Of a DNA stretch of 64,000 nt, positions 12,001 through 27,000 are shown piece by piece. Numbering within the stretch: position 1 is the stretch's first letter; the number at the start of each line of letters is the position of its first letter. Made by a program: the position numbers and the translations under genes. Source of the stretch: Ciona intestinalis (Eukaryota; Chordata; Ascidiacea; Phlebobranchia; Cionidae); the NCBI RefSeq assembly GCF_000224145.3, contig NC_020168.2, forward strand, positions 3,738,703 to 3,802,702. Reading direction: 5' to 3'. A model generated the notes under the pieces. The model worked only from the letters and a program-made list of their open reading frames with translations. It had not been told where the DNA came from and made no database searches.

Positions 12001-15000
12001 TTTAGATTCGGGACCAGCGAAAAGCGGTCTGATTAAGCCGGTGGTCCAATTAAATGTGGGCCGATTAAGCGGGGTTAACTGTATTAAGTATCTTGTGTGG
12101 CACCGGTTGCCCACTGCTTTCATGTGACCACCCAACACCCATACCAGAGTCCTTGATTTTACAGAAAGCATAAACAAATGAAAGCTTAAAGCATAAACAC
12201 AAGCATAAAACACATTCCCCTAATTTTCTTGCAACTCTAATGTGCTTAACTGGTAAATGCCTGGTGTAGGCTTAAAACAAGCTTAAAACAAGTTTCCATA
12301 GGTTAAAACATATTCTCCCAAGTTCCAAGATTCCCGTAAATTAGTTTTTCTCATCTTTTATATATTTCCAAATCCCTATCAATTAGATTGCAATTCCCGT
12401 AGTTTCCGTACTCTCGTAAATTAGTATTACCTTCTTCTTCCAATAATGAAGAGTACATTAATGTAAAGAAACAAGAGCACTTTAGATAAATTTAACAGAA
12501 ATATTTAAAATTGTTTTTGTATAGCGTGTCCAGGAAACATGATTTCAGTTAACTGTGCCAGTGGTTGTCCCCTGCCTTCATGTGGACAACCAACACCTTT
12601 ACCTGGACCTTGCCCCCAAATTTGTAGAAAGTGTGTTTGTCCAGTAGGACAAGTCTTATTTGAAAATAACACTTGCATCCCTTTTGTTCAGTGCCCAAGA
12701 AAAGGTATTTAATATTCTTTAAAATATCTTTAATTTCTGACAAAGTTTATAATTAAAATTTAACATTTAATTGCAAAAATTAGTAGGGCGTTCTAGAAAA
12801 TAAAATATACACAAAGCTAAATGCTAATACCAATGACCATTAAAAGTTAACATTTTAAATAACTGTTATGATTTGTTGTATTGTTTTTTAAAATATTCTC
12901 ATTAAGTGACCTATTAATAAAAAAACATGTTTTGTTTAGGACCTACTTGCTATTTTGGTATACAAACGAGGACAATTACCAGTCTTGGATTTAGACAATG
13001 TGGTCTTAATGAAACATGTGTAACATATCAAGGCATGGTTAAAATAGGTAAAGTGACCTTTCCATACTTTGTGTTTTAATCTTTTTATTCTATATAGGCC
13101 ACATTAGTTCACCTAAAATCTAGGCCAGGGTTAGCCTTTCCCTTATTTTCCTTTCAATCTTAAAACTGGTTATAAATGTTTAGCGCTTGTATCAAAACTC
13201 AAACCTACTACAGTGATGGTGTTATTGTTGTGGCCATGTATATTCTTGGGCTAGTTATTTACCAGACATTGCTATAACACAGGGCTTACCAATTGGTTGT
13301 TCAAGATTTCAATATTATAGCACAAATACTACCTACAAAGTAACATATGTGGTAACTCATAAGTTGGCATGAGTTGTCTCAAATAAGTGTTTATTGTATA
13401 TGGACTGTTTATACCTCTCCACACAAGGATAAAGAAGTGTAAATTATTTCTTAAGCAAATTCTACTAGTGTGATTTTTTAGGAGAATACACAATTACTGA
13501 TGGAACATATTTTGGATGTATTTCGAAAATGAGCTGTTCGACATTTGACTGCAAATTACCACCAGGAGTGCAATATTTGCGGAAGACATCAGGCTACAAC
13601 TTTACATCATGCAATAATCTTCAGTGTTGCTCTGGAATTCTTTGTAACAAGCCTGGTGAGTTTGAAAAGAATTGGCTCTGTAAAAGAAGCTTTAGATCTT
13701 TAGATATTAGTTTGTTTACTGTTGTGTTTTTTTACAGAAACTGGCCCGTCATGTTATACTGGAGAGTATAGTATTTCATCTAACACTTTAGGGGGACGAT
13801 TGTGTGGTCTAACACAAGAGTGTGCCATGGAGCGTATTATTGATAGAAACAGTAAGTTAACATAGATTGGTACATAGTTTTGTTGCATAGAGCCCAAAGT
13901 GTTGAGAACTAAAATATAAAGCTAGTAATTTTTTAATTTTATGAGTTTTTGCTTTCTGTTCTCTTCGACTAATTTCTGTGGTTTGTGGACTAAAAATGAG
14001 TAAAGGTAAAAACCCCAAATTGTTCTTTTTAAAAATTTTAAACTATAAACTAAACTGTGCATTTAATTTCTCATTAATGTAATAAAACTTTGTAAACTAG
14101 GTAATCTCACAACAAAATTAAAGTTATATTGCGCTGATAAATCTCAATGCTCCTCGAATTGTACTGGCACAGAAGGATGCAAATCAATAGAATGCTGTAA
14201 AGACAATTTATGCAACAATCCAGTTTCAGGTAATATATAAAAGAAATAATATGAAATACTGATTCCAAGTAAATATGAGGCATTTTTAAGATTTAGTTGA
14301 ACGGCAACTTTGGAGTGTTACTTTATATAGTTTCTTCTGTACTTGTGCATTTTAACAGTAAGCTTGAAGGGTGTAGCAGATTTTCAAAACGGTAAAAAGT
14401 TTATTTAGAGCCGTTTGTGTAAAACTGTGTAACAAAACCATAGCTATTTTTCAAAAAAATGCTACAAACTTAAATTGAATTTAAAAGCTCTTTTTTGCAG
14501 TTTGCCTTGGGAATCTGATATCAGTTAAATGTGGTAGCGGCTGTCCATTACCAACATGTGATGTACCAATACCTGCACCATCAACCTGCTCACCATTTTG
14601 TAAAAAGTGTGTTTGCCCCGAAGGAACAGTTCTAAATGCGAATGATACTTGCATTCCAAGTGACCAGTGCCCACCCAAAAGTATTTACTTAATTCAAGAG
14701 TATATTACAAGAATTCAAGAGTATATTACAAGATTCAATTGCAAAATGCATTATGACCTGTATATAGATTAAAAGATACAGGTTTAAATTTTATACAACT
14801 GGTGGTATGACCAATAAATTATATTGTGGCAACTCTGCAGTTTAAATGATATGACCAATATTTAAAAACTATGTGGTATGACCAATACTTAAAAATTATG
14901 TTGCAGCACTTTTCCAATCCTTTAAATTTGTCAGACTTACAGAATTATCTCAGTTATATTTTAATAGCACTCACTTGCTTTTCTGGTTTGCACCCACTCA

Positions 15001-18000
15001 ACATTACAGCCAAGCAATGTGGGGCCAATGATACATGTGCTACTTTTTATGGTACTGCTAATGTAGGTAAGTAATACTGGCTGTTAGTTTTATTCAATCA
15101 ATATATTTTTTGTAGTTTAGGTGTAACAACCACGCTTATTTTCTTCCAACTAAATGTAAATATGTTTTTAACTGTAAGCGTGTTTTAACAACTGTTGTTT
15201 TGTCGCTATATCCTGTCTTTTCGTTTGAAATATTTCTAAATCTTCGCTACTGTGATAGAAGAGACAAATAAAAGTTATTATTATTATTATAGTTAAACTA
15301 GACAATTATTTTCCATTCGTGCTGTAATTATTTTAGTGTTACTAAAACAACTATTTTCCCAATATTACATTTTTAATTTTGCGCAGGAGGTGGAGTTGGT
15401 GGTGGATCGTACCATGACTGTATTCCAAAAAGTAGCTGTTCTACCTTTAACTGCACTATGCCACCAGCATTAGTAGACTTGCGCCAGATATCTGGATACA
15501 ACATTACCTCTTGCTATGCTACTGTGTGCTGCAATAAGAGCTATTGTAACAGGCCACCCATAGGTAATTAAAGATTAAAATTTGTTTCAAAATCCTGAAT
15601 TTTTTAGAACTAAATTTACAACTGTTTCTTTTTGTTGCCATAAAAGGGCTAACTTTAAACAATTCAATTTTAGTGCCACAAAAAAATCGTTCATGCTATT
15701 ATGGAGAGTATGCTCATTCATTTGAGAATTTGAAAACAAAGTTTTGTGATGATGGCCAAGTGTGTTCCACCCAACCCTTAATGAACCACAATGGTAAATT
15801 ATATTAACATCGCTTGATTTATATCCTGTTTCGTTGTTGCATCGCACTGTTACTTAAAATACTTATATTTTTTTAAAGTGCACACACCCAAACCAGACAA
15901 TACTTGAAGGTTTTATGCTGCAAATGTGGGCATGTCTATCCTTGTATATGATATTTCACTATAGATTCCCAAAATCTAATGATCACTTAAATAAGTTAAC
16001 TTGTGCGCAAGAACAAGGTGTAAAAAATAAAACAACTGTACGGTACCGCAAATAAAAAATCGTACTAATGATACTCTCTGGTACAGATACGATAATGATT
16101 GGGGGTGGTTCAAACCACAATGGAAGTACAATGGGCAAAACCAGGGTCGGTTGTGCTGACAGAAACGAGTGCTCCTTAAATTGTACTGGTAACCAAACCT
16201 GTGACCCGATAAGATGCTGTGATGAAAATTATTGCAACCACCCTTTTGCAGGTAACATACGTTGCTATTTATGTGCTACATATGTTAAATCCACTACTGT
16301 TAAGTATATCAAATATAGGACATTCTTTAAATAATATATTTTTCCCTTTAAGTACTTTAAAGCTATTTTAATATATTTTACCGCTTAGGCACTCAATTAT
16401 AGTGGAGAGCATTTTAGGGCATTGTTTTTAGTACGTTGTTTAAATAGGTTTCCATTCTGTTCTTCTCCAGTTACAAATGTGTATTTTAAGTGTCCCTACT
16501 CACCAAAAATCATATTCATGAGCACCTGCCTTTTCTTTCTTTCTACAAACATGATCATAAAAAGCTCATTACCAGATATCAAAATTTTGAGATTCACAAT
16601 GAATAAAATTTATAAACAAGACAAACAGATTTTTTTGTTTTTATAATTACTAGTATGGTAAAGCCACCTCTTTTACTACATTTCAGTGCCTAACTTCTAC
16701 TGTTTTACTGGTACACAAGCTAGATATCCTGAACTCTGCACAGGTATGTTTAATGCACACTTTTGGCTTCCATTATTTGAAAGTATGATGGTTTCGCTTT
16801 TATCCAAAAGTGCTGTTAATACTTATATATTTTGTGTGTGGTAAATGGTTTATGGTCCCTTTTTTAATGACATCCTGACAATTGCTACTGTCATCAAAGA
16901 TACAAAATAGAATTACATTTCTTTGTATTTTTTAGGTCCTTCACCTGAATGCGGTACCATTATAACTACAGCAAGAACTGATAATGGCACAGTTTGTAAG
17001 TGTTTTATTAATTACAATATACAGGAAACATAATACAATATACATAACTAGAATTACTTACAAAATTACATAGGTGATAGCTTGTAAGCAGCCGCAAGGT
17101 GCATGAACGACTGTTGTTGCCCTGCCACGTATATCGACTGTTGTTGCCCGTCTACTTTTTAAAGATTAGGGTAATACGGCAAACAAACTGAACCTGTAGG
17201 CTTTTTATTTTCAGATGTTAAGTCGATTTTCTTTTAACTCCTCTACCTCCTTTTTTGTTTTTAATTATGATATTTATTATCATACTAAAATTTATAAATA
17301 AAACCTATGTTAAGTATGTCATGAAGTTAAAACTCTCAAATGGCGGAATAAATGTCAAGGCTAATTATTGAAAAACTTCTTTTATTCAGATCAATTAACC
17401 AGTGACCTGTGTGTTAACTCCTATCTTAAGCCCCATCTGACTTGTGAAAATATAAGAAAGGCAACAGTGGGGGCACAACTTGAGCAATGTGAAGTCCGGT
17501 TTTGTTCAACTAGTAAATGCAATCAGCGATCTGTCCCACAATGTACAAGGCCCAAAAATGGTGTGTTCACTTGGGTGTTTCAAGTAGAACCAATTAAAAC
17601 CTTTTTAATGTGGTTAATTTAAGTTTGCAGCTGCACTTTTAATCCTTGGAAAATCTTTTTTTATTATTAAAAAATAATTTTGGGGTAAAAATTACAGAAA
17701 AATGGTTTTGAATTAGAAATGAAATTTAGTTAATGTTCTTTANNNNNNNNNNNNNNNNNNNNNNNNNNNNNNNNNNNNNNNNNNNNNNNNNNATATGGAA
17801 ATATATTCTGTGCTTTAAATATAACATACTACTAAAATAGCCTATAAAAATTATTTTAAAGGCAATGTTTTAATCTCATTATAGGTATTCTTTAAATGAA
17901 GTAGGTAACGATTTGTAACATAAGATATATTACTTTAAAAAAGGTAGTCAAATCCTATACATGTAGGGATGTAGGGAATACAATCTGTGGTAGTCTTTAG

Positions 18001-21000
18001 TCTGTCTGAAGTTTTAGTTTCATTTTGTTGTTTTCCCACTTTTTTATTTTGGTATTTTATTTTGTTTAAACTTTGTTTCTCAGGGCAAATTTAAACAAAG
18101 TAGTTAAATGTGGACTTGATGCACTGAAGTATTGCTTAGGATCAAGCTGTCCAACTATACTTGACCTTGTTCCAATGCTAATAAAGCAATACCCGGTAAT
18201 GGTGGTTCAAAAACTCTTAGCTACGTTTGTTTGATTATATTTTAACTGGTTACAAGGCACAGGGGTTAAGGCACCAGCTTCTAAAGTGGGGGTTTATGTT
18301 TGATACTGCTCTCTGCCACCATTGTGGGCATAGGTGGCCGTGGGCAAGATACTTTAACACAGTAGGCTAGTACTTTGGGCGATCCAAATTGCAAACCACC
18401 TAAAAATCTGTTTAATTTGACTCATTGTCTTTTGCCAAACTTTCACTAAGAAACTATATTATACAAAAACACAATTCTTTTTTTTTCAGTCTATCGTACA
18501 GTTAGCATCCCAAATCACCAATATCCAAAGCCTTGGTGATTTGTTGAAAATAAATTCAACCGACATGGACAAGATATTGGACCTAATGTGCTGTGGCAAC
18601 TTAAGTCCCCTCATCGGAAACTTTACCTTCTTACCTTCCAATCTTGGTGAACCATTTTGTGATTCAATGATTGTAGATGATCTGCTCAACTGGACATTAG
18701 AGGCAGGAAGACAGTTTAACAAGGATATTACGCATTTTGAAATCTGCAGGTTGGTAATACAAAGTTTTTATTAAAGTTTTTATAATTACATTTTTGGGGA
18801 ATTTAGTTTTTTTAATAACTTAAAAAATCTTTTTGTTTAAATTTATAATTCAGTTGACTGATATTATTTTTTAAAGTTGATCTTAAGATGATCTCCATTA
18901 TTTATTGACCATGCCTAACCTTTTGAAGTGCCCTTGGTGCTTGTTTATTTTTTAAATTATTAGAAACCTTAAATAAATATGTTTCTCAAGATAAGACATC
19001 TTAAGAAATGGTTAATAGGTTTTTAACCATTATTGTGTTTTACACTGGTAGTTTTGTTCTTATATCCTTAATTTTCACTATTTTGCACCTAAATTTCAAC
19101 TAATATATCAACTGCACCACTTTTAACTTTTAATATTTTAGAATTTTTGATGATCTACGTATAACGATTATGGCTGCTTGGAAAACTCGCTGCGATGTTA
19201 GAAAATTTGTGCATTGGCTTAAAAACACACTACCAACACAGTATCAGCATCTGGTTCCCCACATTGAAAAAGCAATCAATATAGTTTATGAGTTTTTAAA
19301 AGATTGGAGAATTCCAAAATGTCCAGGTGACTTCTTAAACTATTTTTCATCGGAATAATTTTTCATGGCATTATAGTCGAGGTTTAAAAATTAACTTGGA
19401 GTTTTAAATAATAAATTAAACTAGTAAATATCTTTTATTCTATTTGACTACTTGATAATGTCATTTTAGGTGAAATTTGTATTTGTTCAAAAACCTCTTG
19501 CATTCTTTATTAGACATTTTTGTCTTTTACCATTTTTATAGATACCACTTACGTAATGCATAATGTTGCATATTTACCTCTTAAATTCCTACATTTCTTT
19601 AGCACTTGGCCAGGCATGTATTCTTGGTCTTCATCGAGGTGAAGAAGGAAAGGTTGTGGCCACTAGGTGTTCACTTAATAAAGTTTGTGGTGCTTTTAAA
19701 CTCACTTTTAATATTGGTAAGTTACAAAAATCTCTCTCTATATATATTTTAAAAACATAACTTTTATAAACACTAAAGCGAATGATACACTTTACTTTTG
19801 ATCACTAAAGCGAATGATACACTTAACTTTTGCAAGGTATGTGCATTGATGGTAAAAAATATTATAAGAATAAATTTACTTGCCTTTCTTACTACATTCA
19901 TGTTCGACGTTTTAGATGGAAAAAGTGTGAATGGATCATACCATGATTGTGTAGTGAAAGGTTCATGCTCAATACCCTGCAACACCCCATCAGCTAAGTC
20001 ACAGATATCCAAGCAAGCCAAAATCAGTGTAACGCGCTGTAGTTCGTATGAATGTTGCTATGAAGATATTTGCAATATTCCACCAAGTAAGCTGTCATTT
20101 CACTTCTAATTTCAGGAAAATATAATTTTTCCTGAAAAAAAATAATTTCAGGCTTCACTGGACGTGTTTTATTCTATAAGACATTGAACAACAATTGCTC
20201 CAAACCAGTGGTCACAAATGGTTTGTCTAAATTATCAGCCATCTATAAAAATTCAAAAAAATTAATTACCTACAAAGTAACATACATGATAACTTGTGAG
20301 CTGGCACAAAGTGTATGAACACCCATGCCATAACGACTGTTGTATTCTGGCCACCAGAGTATAAAGCAAGTTACATTTATATGGGTGAGTTCCCATAGAA
20401 TGCCACGAGACCTTAGATTTAGGCAATACTTGGCCTATTATCCCAAAAACTTCATGTGTTTGTAATTGATAAATATTTTTTATAGAACCACCGCTGCAAT
20501 GCTATACTGGGCCATCAATACTTGGCCTATTATCCCAAAAACTTCATGTGTTTGTAATTGATAAATATTTGTTATAGAACCACCGCTGCAATGCTATACT
20601 GGGCCATCATTTCCAGGCAGTGGGAAACCATCTGTGATGCAATGTGAACCAGATCAAGTCTGTTATACTCAATACAGATTATCCAATAATGCTCTTAACA
20701 ACAGAACAGGTGAAAAGTTAGAAAGCTTTGTAAACATGCTAACTTAATATAGGAAGCCAAGGCCCCTGTTTGCTGTAATGTAGGTTTTAAACTTGTGAAA
20801 AATATTTAACTATTTTGGCAATTAAAAAAAGCGGATAATTAATACTGGTAAGTGTTGTCTAATTGGAAGTAAAGCATGGTAAAAAAAGATCAAACAATAA
20901 AGTTAAAAAAAATTGTTTATGAACATACAGAATCATTCTTTTGTTTTTTTGACTTTCAGACGGTGAAAGAAATCTTTCTGCATTCTCCGGCTGTGGTTCT

Positions 21001-24000
21001 TATTCTAACTGTTCTCGTCTGTGTACCAATGCCACTGCCCCACCAAAACCAAGAAATGTTACAGTTCCAGGTGGAAACAGAGTATCCCCAGGTCAATGTG
21101 ACATTGTGAAATGTTGCTTCGATGACTTGTGCAATTATGCTTTCCGGCCAGGTAAGTTGTAGATATTGTATTTTTATTCTGTTGTTATAACTTAGTGTTA
21201 GATTTATGCAACTGTATATTCTTATAAAGGTAAAGGTTGTTAAAGAGCTGTTTAATTTTATAAAGGCTAAAGGCTGTTTATCCTTATAAAGGCTCTTTCA
21301 TCAAATATTTAAACCAATCATTTTTACTGATGCAGTTGCACATACTTTTTTCTCAAATCCTGTTTTAACAACTGATGCTTTGCTGTTGAATCACCACTGT
21401 TTAAATGATACAATGTTTGTTATTGTTTTCGGAGAACTAATAAAATAACAAAATACGATTAAAACAAACTTTAAAACAAAAATTAAAAAGTGATCGGAAT
21501 TTGCTTTTGCATCAAATCTTCAAACCAATCATAAAAGTACGTGATCTACATATAGTATGAAAATATATAATTTTGTGTGCAAATAATAGATTGTTTCGGG
21601 ATGCATAAAACAAATGGTATTTAATTATGAGTATTTTGTTTTTGTTTCAAGAACCTGCAGTTTGTCATAACGGTTTGTCAACTGCTGAAGACCGAAACAT
21701 TCTTCCAAGCCAAGAATGTAAAGAAGATGAAGTGTGTGCTACATATTTTGGTTCAATTTCTGATGGTGAAAACTCCTTTGACAGTCAAAGGCGGAAAGTT
21801 GCTTTCTCCGCATGTGCCCCTAAATCTCACTGCACCAAAGATTATGATTGCTCCCTGCCTGGTTCCATTCAGTACTTGCGACATAAATCACATTCCAACT
21901 TAACTGAATGCAATAGAAGTGAATGCTGTAATGGAACTAATTGCAATCGGCCGTTTAAACGTAAGAAGTAACATAAATTTTATGTATCTCTGTAAGTATA
22001 GTAACAAAGAATAAAATAAAACTTCTTTTTATAAAAAGTGATTTTTATGGCGGTTATGACAAAGCTGTAGTCTATTCCATTATTCAATAATTCTTTATCA
22101 ATATTATTGACAGTTTTTCTTCTATACTTAGCCTGTCTAAAAAAACTGTTGTTTAAAGTAGCTGCACCATACAACTATGGAATAATTGTATATTTTTTCC
22201 CAAACTAAGTTTTTACATTAACAACTAAAATATATAAAATTATTAACTAAACGTGTACAACAGTTAAAAAACAACCTAAATATTTCAGCTCCTCTCGTAA
22301 CCTGTTATACTGGCCCTTCTGAAAGGAATGGAAGCCAACCTGCATATAAAGAGTGCAAACAGGATGAAGTTTGTTTTTCAATTTTTGGAAAAATCGGAAC
22401 AGGTAACATTTTCTTGAATGCATATTGTACATTAAAATAAAAATTTTTAAAAGCTATTTAATGTTTACTTGAACAGAAGTTTAAACTATGTAATGTAATG
22501 TTATTTGTATTAATGACACCTAATTTAAAATTTAATGTAGCTTTTAGGTTTGCCCATGTTAAGATGCATAACACTGCTTGCTTAGGGTCAATTGTTGTCT
22601 TAATTAACAGCTAATATTTAAATTAAACAGTTTTGTATTTATAAACCTGTCAAGTGTTGATATTAACTGTTGCCGATACGCAGAAGAAAACCAATTGACA
22701 TAAAAATTATGCATTGCACAAATAAAGTAACAATGCCTGCATGCACCTAGTGCACTAATGTTCTAAAACCATCTCTCTCTCCCGAATCAATGAAAAATGA
22801 TTTTCTCATATATTCTGAATGTTACTTATGATAATAAAATGCTAATTTAAACTGTACTTTTGTTAATACAGCAAGACGAAATTTGACCGGTGTATATATG
22901 GGTTGTGCACCACGTTCTATCTGTGCACCAAGATGCTCAGCTCCAAACTTTGGGAGGATATTGAGCAACTTTACCGACATTGATTATGTTGAGTGTGAAA
23001 AAGTGGACTGTTGTATGGAAGATATGTGCAATGATGGTTACAAGCCAGGTAAGGTTAAAGTGATTAAACCAAATTTAAACTACTGGAATTCTCCCATGTT
23101 TTATTGCACAGAATTGAAATGAAAGAAAAATGTTTCTATTGTTTTATTCCACACTACTTAACTGTTGGTTTAAGGACTGTTGATTTGCTGTTGATTCCTC
23201 ATTGTTTAAATAATAGAATGTTTGCTGTTGTTTTCGAAGATATTATAAAATGACAAAATATGATTAAAACAAACTTTAAAACAAAAAAATAAAAAGTTAC
23301 TAGGATTCGCAATTTTTATTTCACAGAGATAGAAAATACCAATGTTAACAAGCATGTCACTTATATTGTATAACATTGTTTATGATTTATAAGCTTTCTT
23401 ACCAATCAAGCTTACATTAACTAATGAATTCTAAGTATTGTGTGACTTATAGCAGACTTCTTCAAAATCTCATTATTTCAATACATCTGCAGAACCTACT
23501 ACATGCTTCGTCGGTTTATCAACACTGGATTTCAATAGTGGCCTCAGTTCAATGGAATGTGAACATGGCCAAGTGTGTGCAATATATTATGGAGAGGTTG
23601 ATACAGGCAAGTACAAAATTTAAACAGTGAAAATTATTATAAAAAGTGTTGCTGTTAGAAGTATGATAAACGTAAAATGCTGTTCTGACAATTTATTACT
23701 AATATGCATTTGAATATAATAAATACAATAGCTTTTGAGTTAAAATTGTGCATCTTATCAAGTCATACGAATTCAAGTCAACTAGGACAATCACTTAGCT
23801 TGTAATAAGGAAATACAAAATTTATGAAACAGAACACCCATACAATGACTGTCAATGCCCCGCCACACGAGGATAAACTTACATTAATTCAATCATGATT
23901 CTCCACTCAAAGAGCTTTTTCACACCTTCTAGTTTAATATAGTCTAATACTAAATTACATCTTGTTGTTGTATAAATATTATATGATTACAGGCAGCTCA

Positions 24001-27000
24001 AAAGTATCCGGTGCATTTTCCAACTGTGCTCCTGTCTCTCATTGCACTGAAAATTATGACTGTTCCCTACCACAGTCTGTTGACCAACTGAGGGAAGCAG
24101 TCGCATTAACTGGAACATCAGGAATAAATGTAACCAAATGCCATCGGTCCGAATGCTGCCATGGAAACGAATGTAACAGGCCATATACATGTAAGATTTG
24201 TTTTTGACCTTCTAAAAAAAAAAAAAGGATATTAACGTACCATTTGAATTAAATGTGTTTTCATTTCTATTTGAAATTATAATACCATACAGTTTCAAGT
24301 ATTGCAAATTACCTTAAACTATTGGTATATTTTCGAAAATTGTTAATTTGGTTAGCTAGTTTCGGTGTTTTGTAATGCTAACTTGTACACTCAGCTTCTG
24401 TCTCTTGTATGAATGGAATGCGCACCTTTACAAGAAAGGGAGGGAAACTCATAAGAGATCAAGCCCAGATTTTTGACTGTCAACGAAATGACTCCATATG
24501 TGTGCTTTGGGATTTAACAAAAGTTGAAAACGGAAGTACAGGTATAATATATCTACAATATTTTATTTGAAACAAGTGGGTCCAGATGATGCAAACATAT
24601 TTTGCGACCTGTGACACGTTATTGAATAGATTTTTTTTTAAAAACTTTTATTCTGTTGGCTTACCTTCTTTATTTAAACAAAAATCACTGTGGTGACCTT
24701 ATTATGTTTGACTGTTCAATGCACACAATGTTTACTCTAAGAATTTTCAGGTATGTTGCTCCATGGGGGCATGAGCAAGCCACTTTGCAGTAGTACCTCC
24801 CAGTGGTCACATGGTGTCTAATAATATAACTGTGTTATAACTTCTAAATTTTACCCATCAGGCCTCAATATACAACTTTTATTCTTTAAACATTTAACAC
24901 GAATTAATTCATCTTATTCTTATTTCTATCAGTTCATGTTGAGCTCGGATCATGTGCCTTCCGGCACACAAGTTTGAGTTGCGCCTTGGGAATCTCATTC
25001 ATAGGAGGTGCATCGGACTGCAACATGACAGTTTGCTATGAAGATCGGTGTAACCTTGGATCTGACCCACCCCCTTATCATTCCAACCATAAGTCTTGTG
25101 CATCTGGTGACAGAATCTACTTATACAAGAATGGGCCTTTAATTGATGGAAAGTTTGAAGTCGTTATTTGTCCTAATGAAGATGACAATTGCGTCTTCAG
25201 CTCGAGTTACAATGTTTTGGGCGACTACAAATGTAAATTGTTGTTGAACTTTTTAAATGAAACATTTATTATTTTTTTTTTTCAGATTATGTGGAAAAAG
25301 CTGAATGTATTCCATCTAATAAAACACATTACATGTGCAAACCAGAAATAAGTGAAGGAAACCGAACAACATTAATACGAAATTGCACGTATGAAATTTG
25401 TGATGAACCAAAATGTAACAACCGTTCTATTCCAACACCAATACCCAGGGATGATTGCCCCAAAACTGATGGACCAGGTTAGCATAAGAACAAGGTTTCC
25501 TTGATTCGCAAACACAAACATTAATCTAAACATAAATTATTTAAAAATATATTTGAAGATAGTGTATATTTTCAACATTATACTAACTGTGTATACTTAA
25601 CGTTATCCAAAGCATTGGGTAAGCATTTTATTTTTGTGGCACACCATACATTTAAAACCAGAGTTTTACTTAACACACCCCAAAAAGCTTATAAACGATT
25701 TCGATTTTTTTAGTTTAGTTATACATAATAAATTTCACTCAAACCTTTGTGTATTTCAGATGACATCAAGTTTTTACCAAACTGCACATTAAAGAAAGGA
25801 TTTGAAGCAGCACTTGAATGTGTGAAGCCTTGGTTAGCTGACTATCCTTATACCGGGAACAAACATATATGCCTGTAAGCAGCAACACTTTTACATTAGA
25901 TAGTTTTGTATCAACTACTGCTATTATATACTTCACCAAGTTTTAGTGATAAAACTTTTTGGCCTTTTTACTAAAATTAAGTCAACTATTTTAATAACTA
26001 CTTTTCAATTACAATTAATTATGGTTAAGACACAGTATATTAAAGCGGCAGAAAGCTTCAAGCCAGCATACAACCAGCCATAAATCTAACACCACCTACG
26101 ATTTAACCTAGGTACATTTTTCTACTTTTTACCAGAATGTATCTTAACAACCTTGCAACCTGCCTTGCTGATGTTTTGATTCATTGCCTTGATTCAGATT
26201 GTCCTTCAATATTGGACTTTATTCCTGGGGTTCGCATGGAGTATCGTGTATGTATTTCCAACTTTGTTTGTTATTATGATGTATAATAGTATGGAGTATT
26301 AACAATAGGTTAAATAACTGATTTATTATCTTGTGGGGCCAAGAACTTCTAGAAGTCATACCCTATTATATTTTAATTGGCTTACATCTTATGCTCACTC
26401 GCACTTGTTTCTGTTTTGCTTACAATTTAGACCTTTATACATATAATCAAGAAAAGCGTTTTCAATTCCTACTGATCATCACATATTTACTATTCTTAAT
26501 TTCACAGAAAATAATCCGCAACGCAGAAACGATCACTAGCATGTTTTATGCACTTAGAGCAGCAGGAATAAGTGGACAGCATGCAGGTAATTAGTTTGTT
26601 AATTGCCTCAATACCTTTAGTTTCATCTTAATTTTCTATCTTTTTTTTTAATAGTTTTGTTGAACTTGTAAGCGGCTTTCAGATTGTTTTTCGTAGAACA
26701 TGTTTTCTGGTTGTTGTTTTTTTAAGATCTTTCTTCCCCATATTTTAATTCTCATTTGTTACATCTTTATTAGTATATCTATAATTACAATAAAATCACC
26801 CACAAAGTAACATAGTAACTCGTAAGCTGGCACGAGGTGTTAAACCCGTGTGATAACGACTGTCGTTTTCCGGCCACGCGAGGATAAAGTAAGTTACATT
26901 CATTCATTTATTCAAAATCTTGTATTTTCTTCTTTTTAGCAAAAGCTATCGATGATTTATGTACCGGTCCAAGTCCTATGGCTCCATCTGATTCTTTGCC

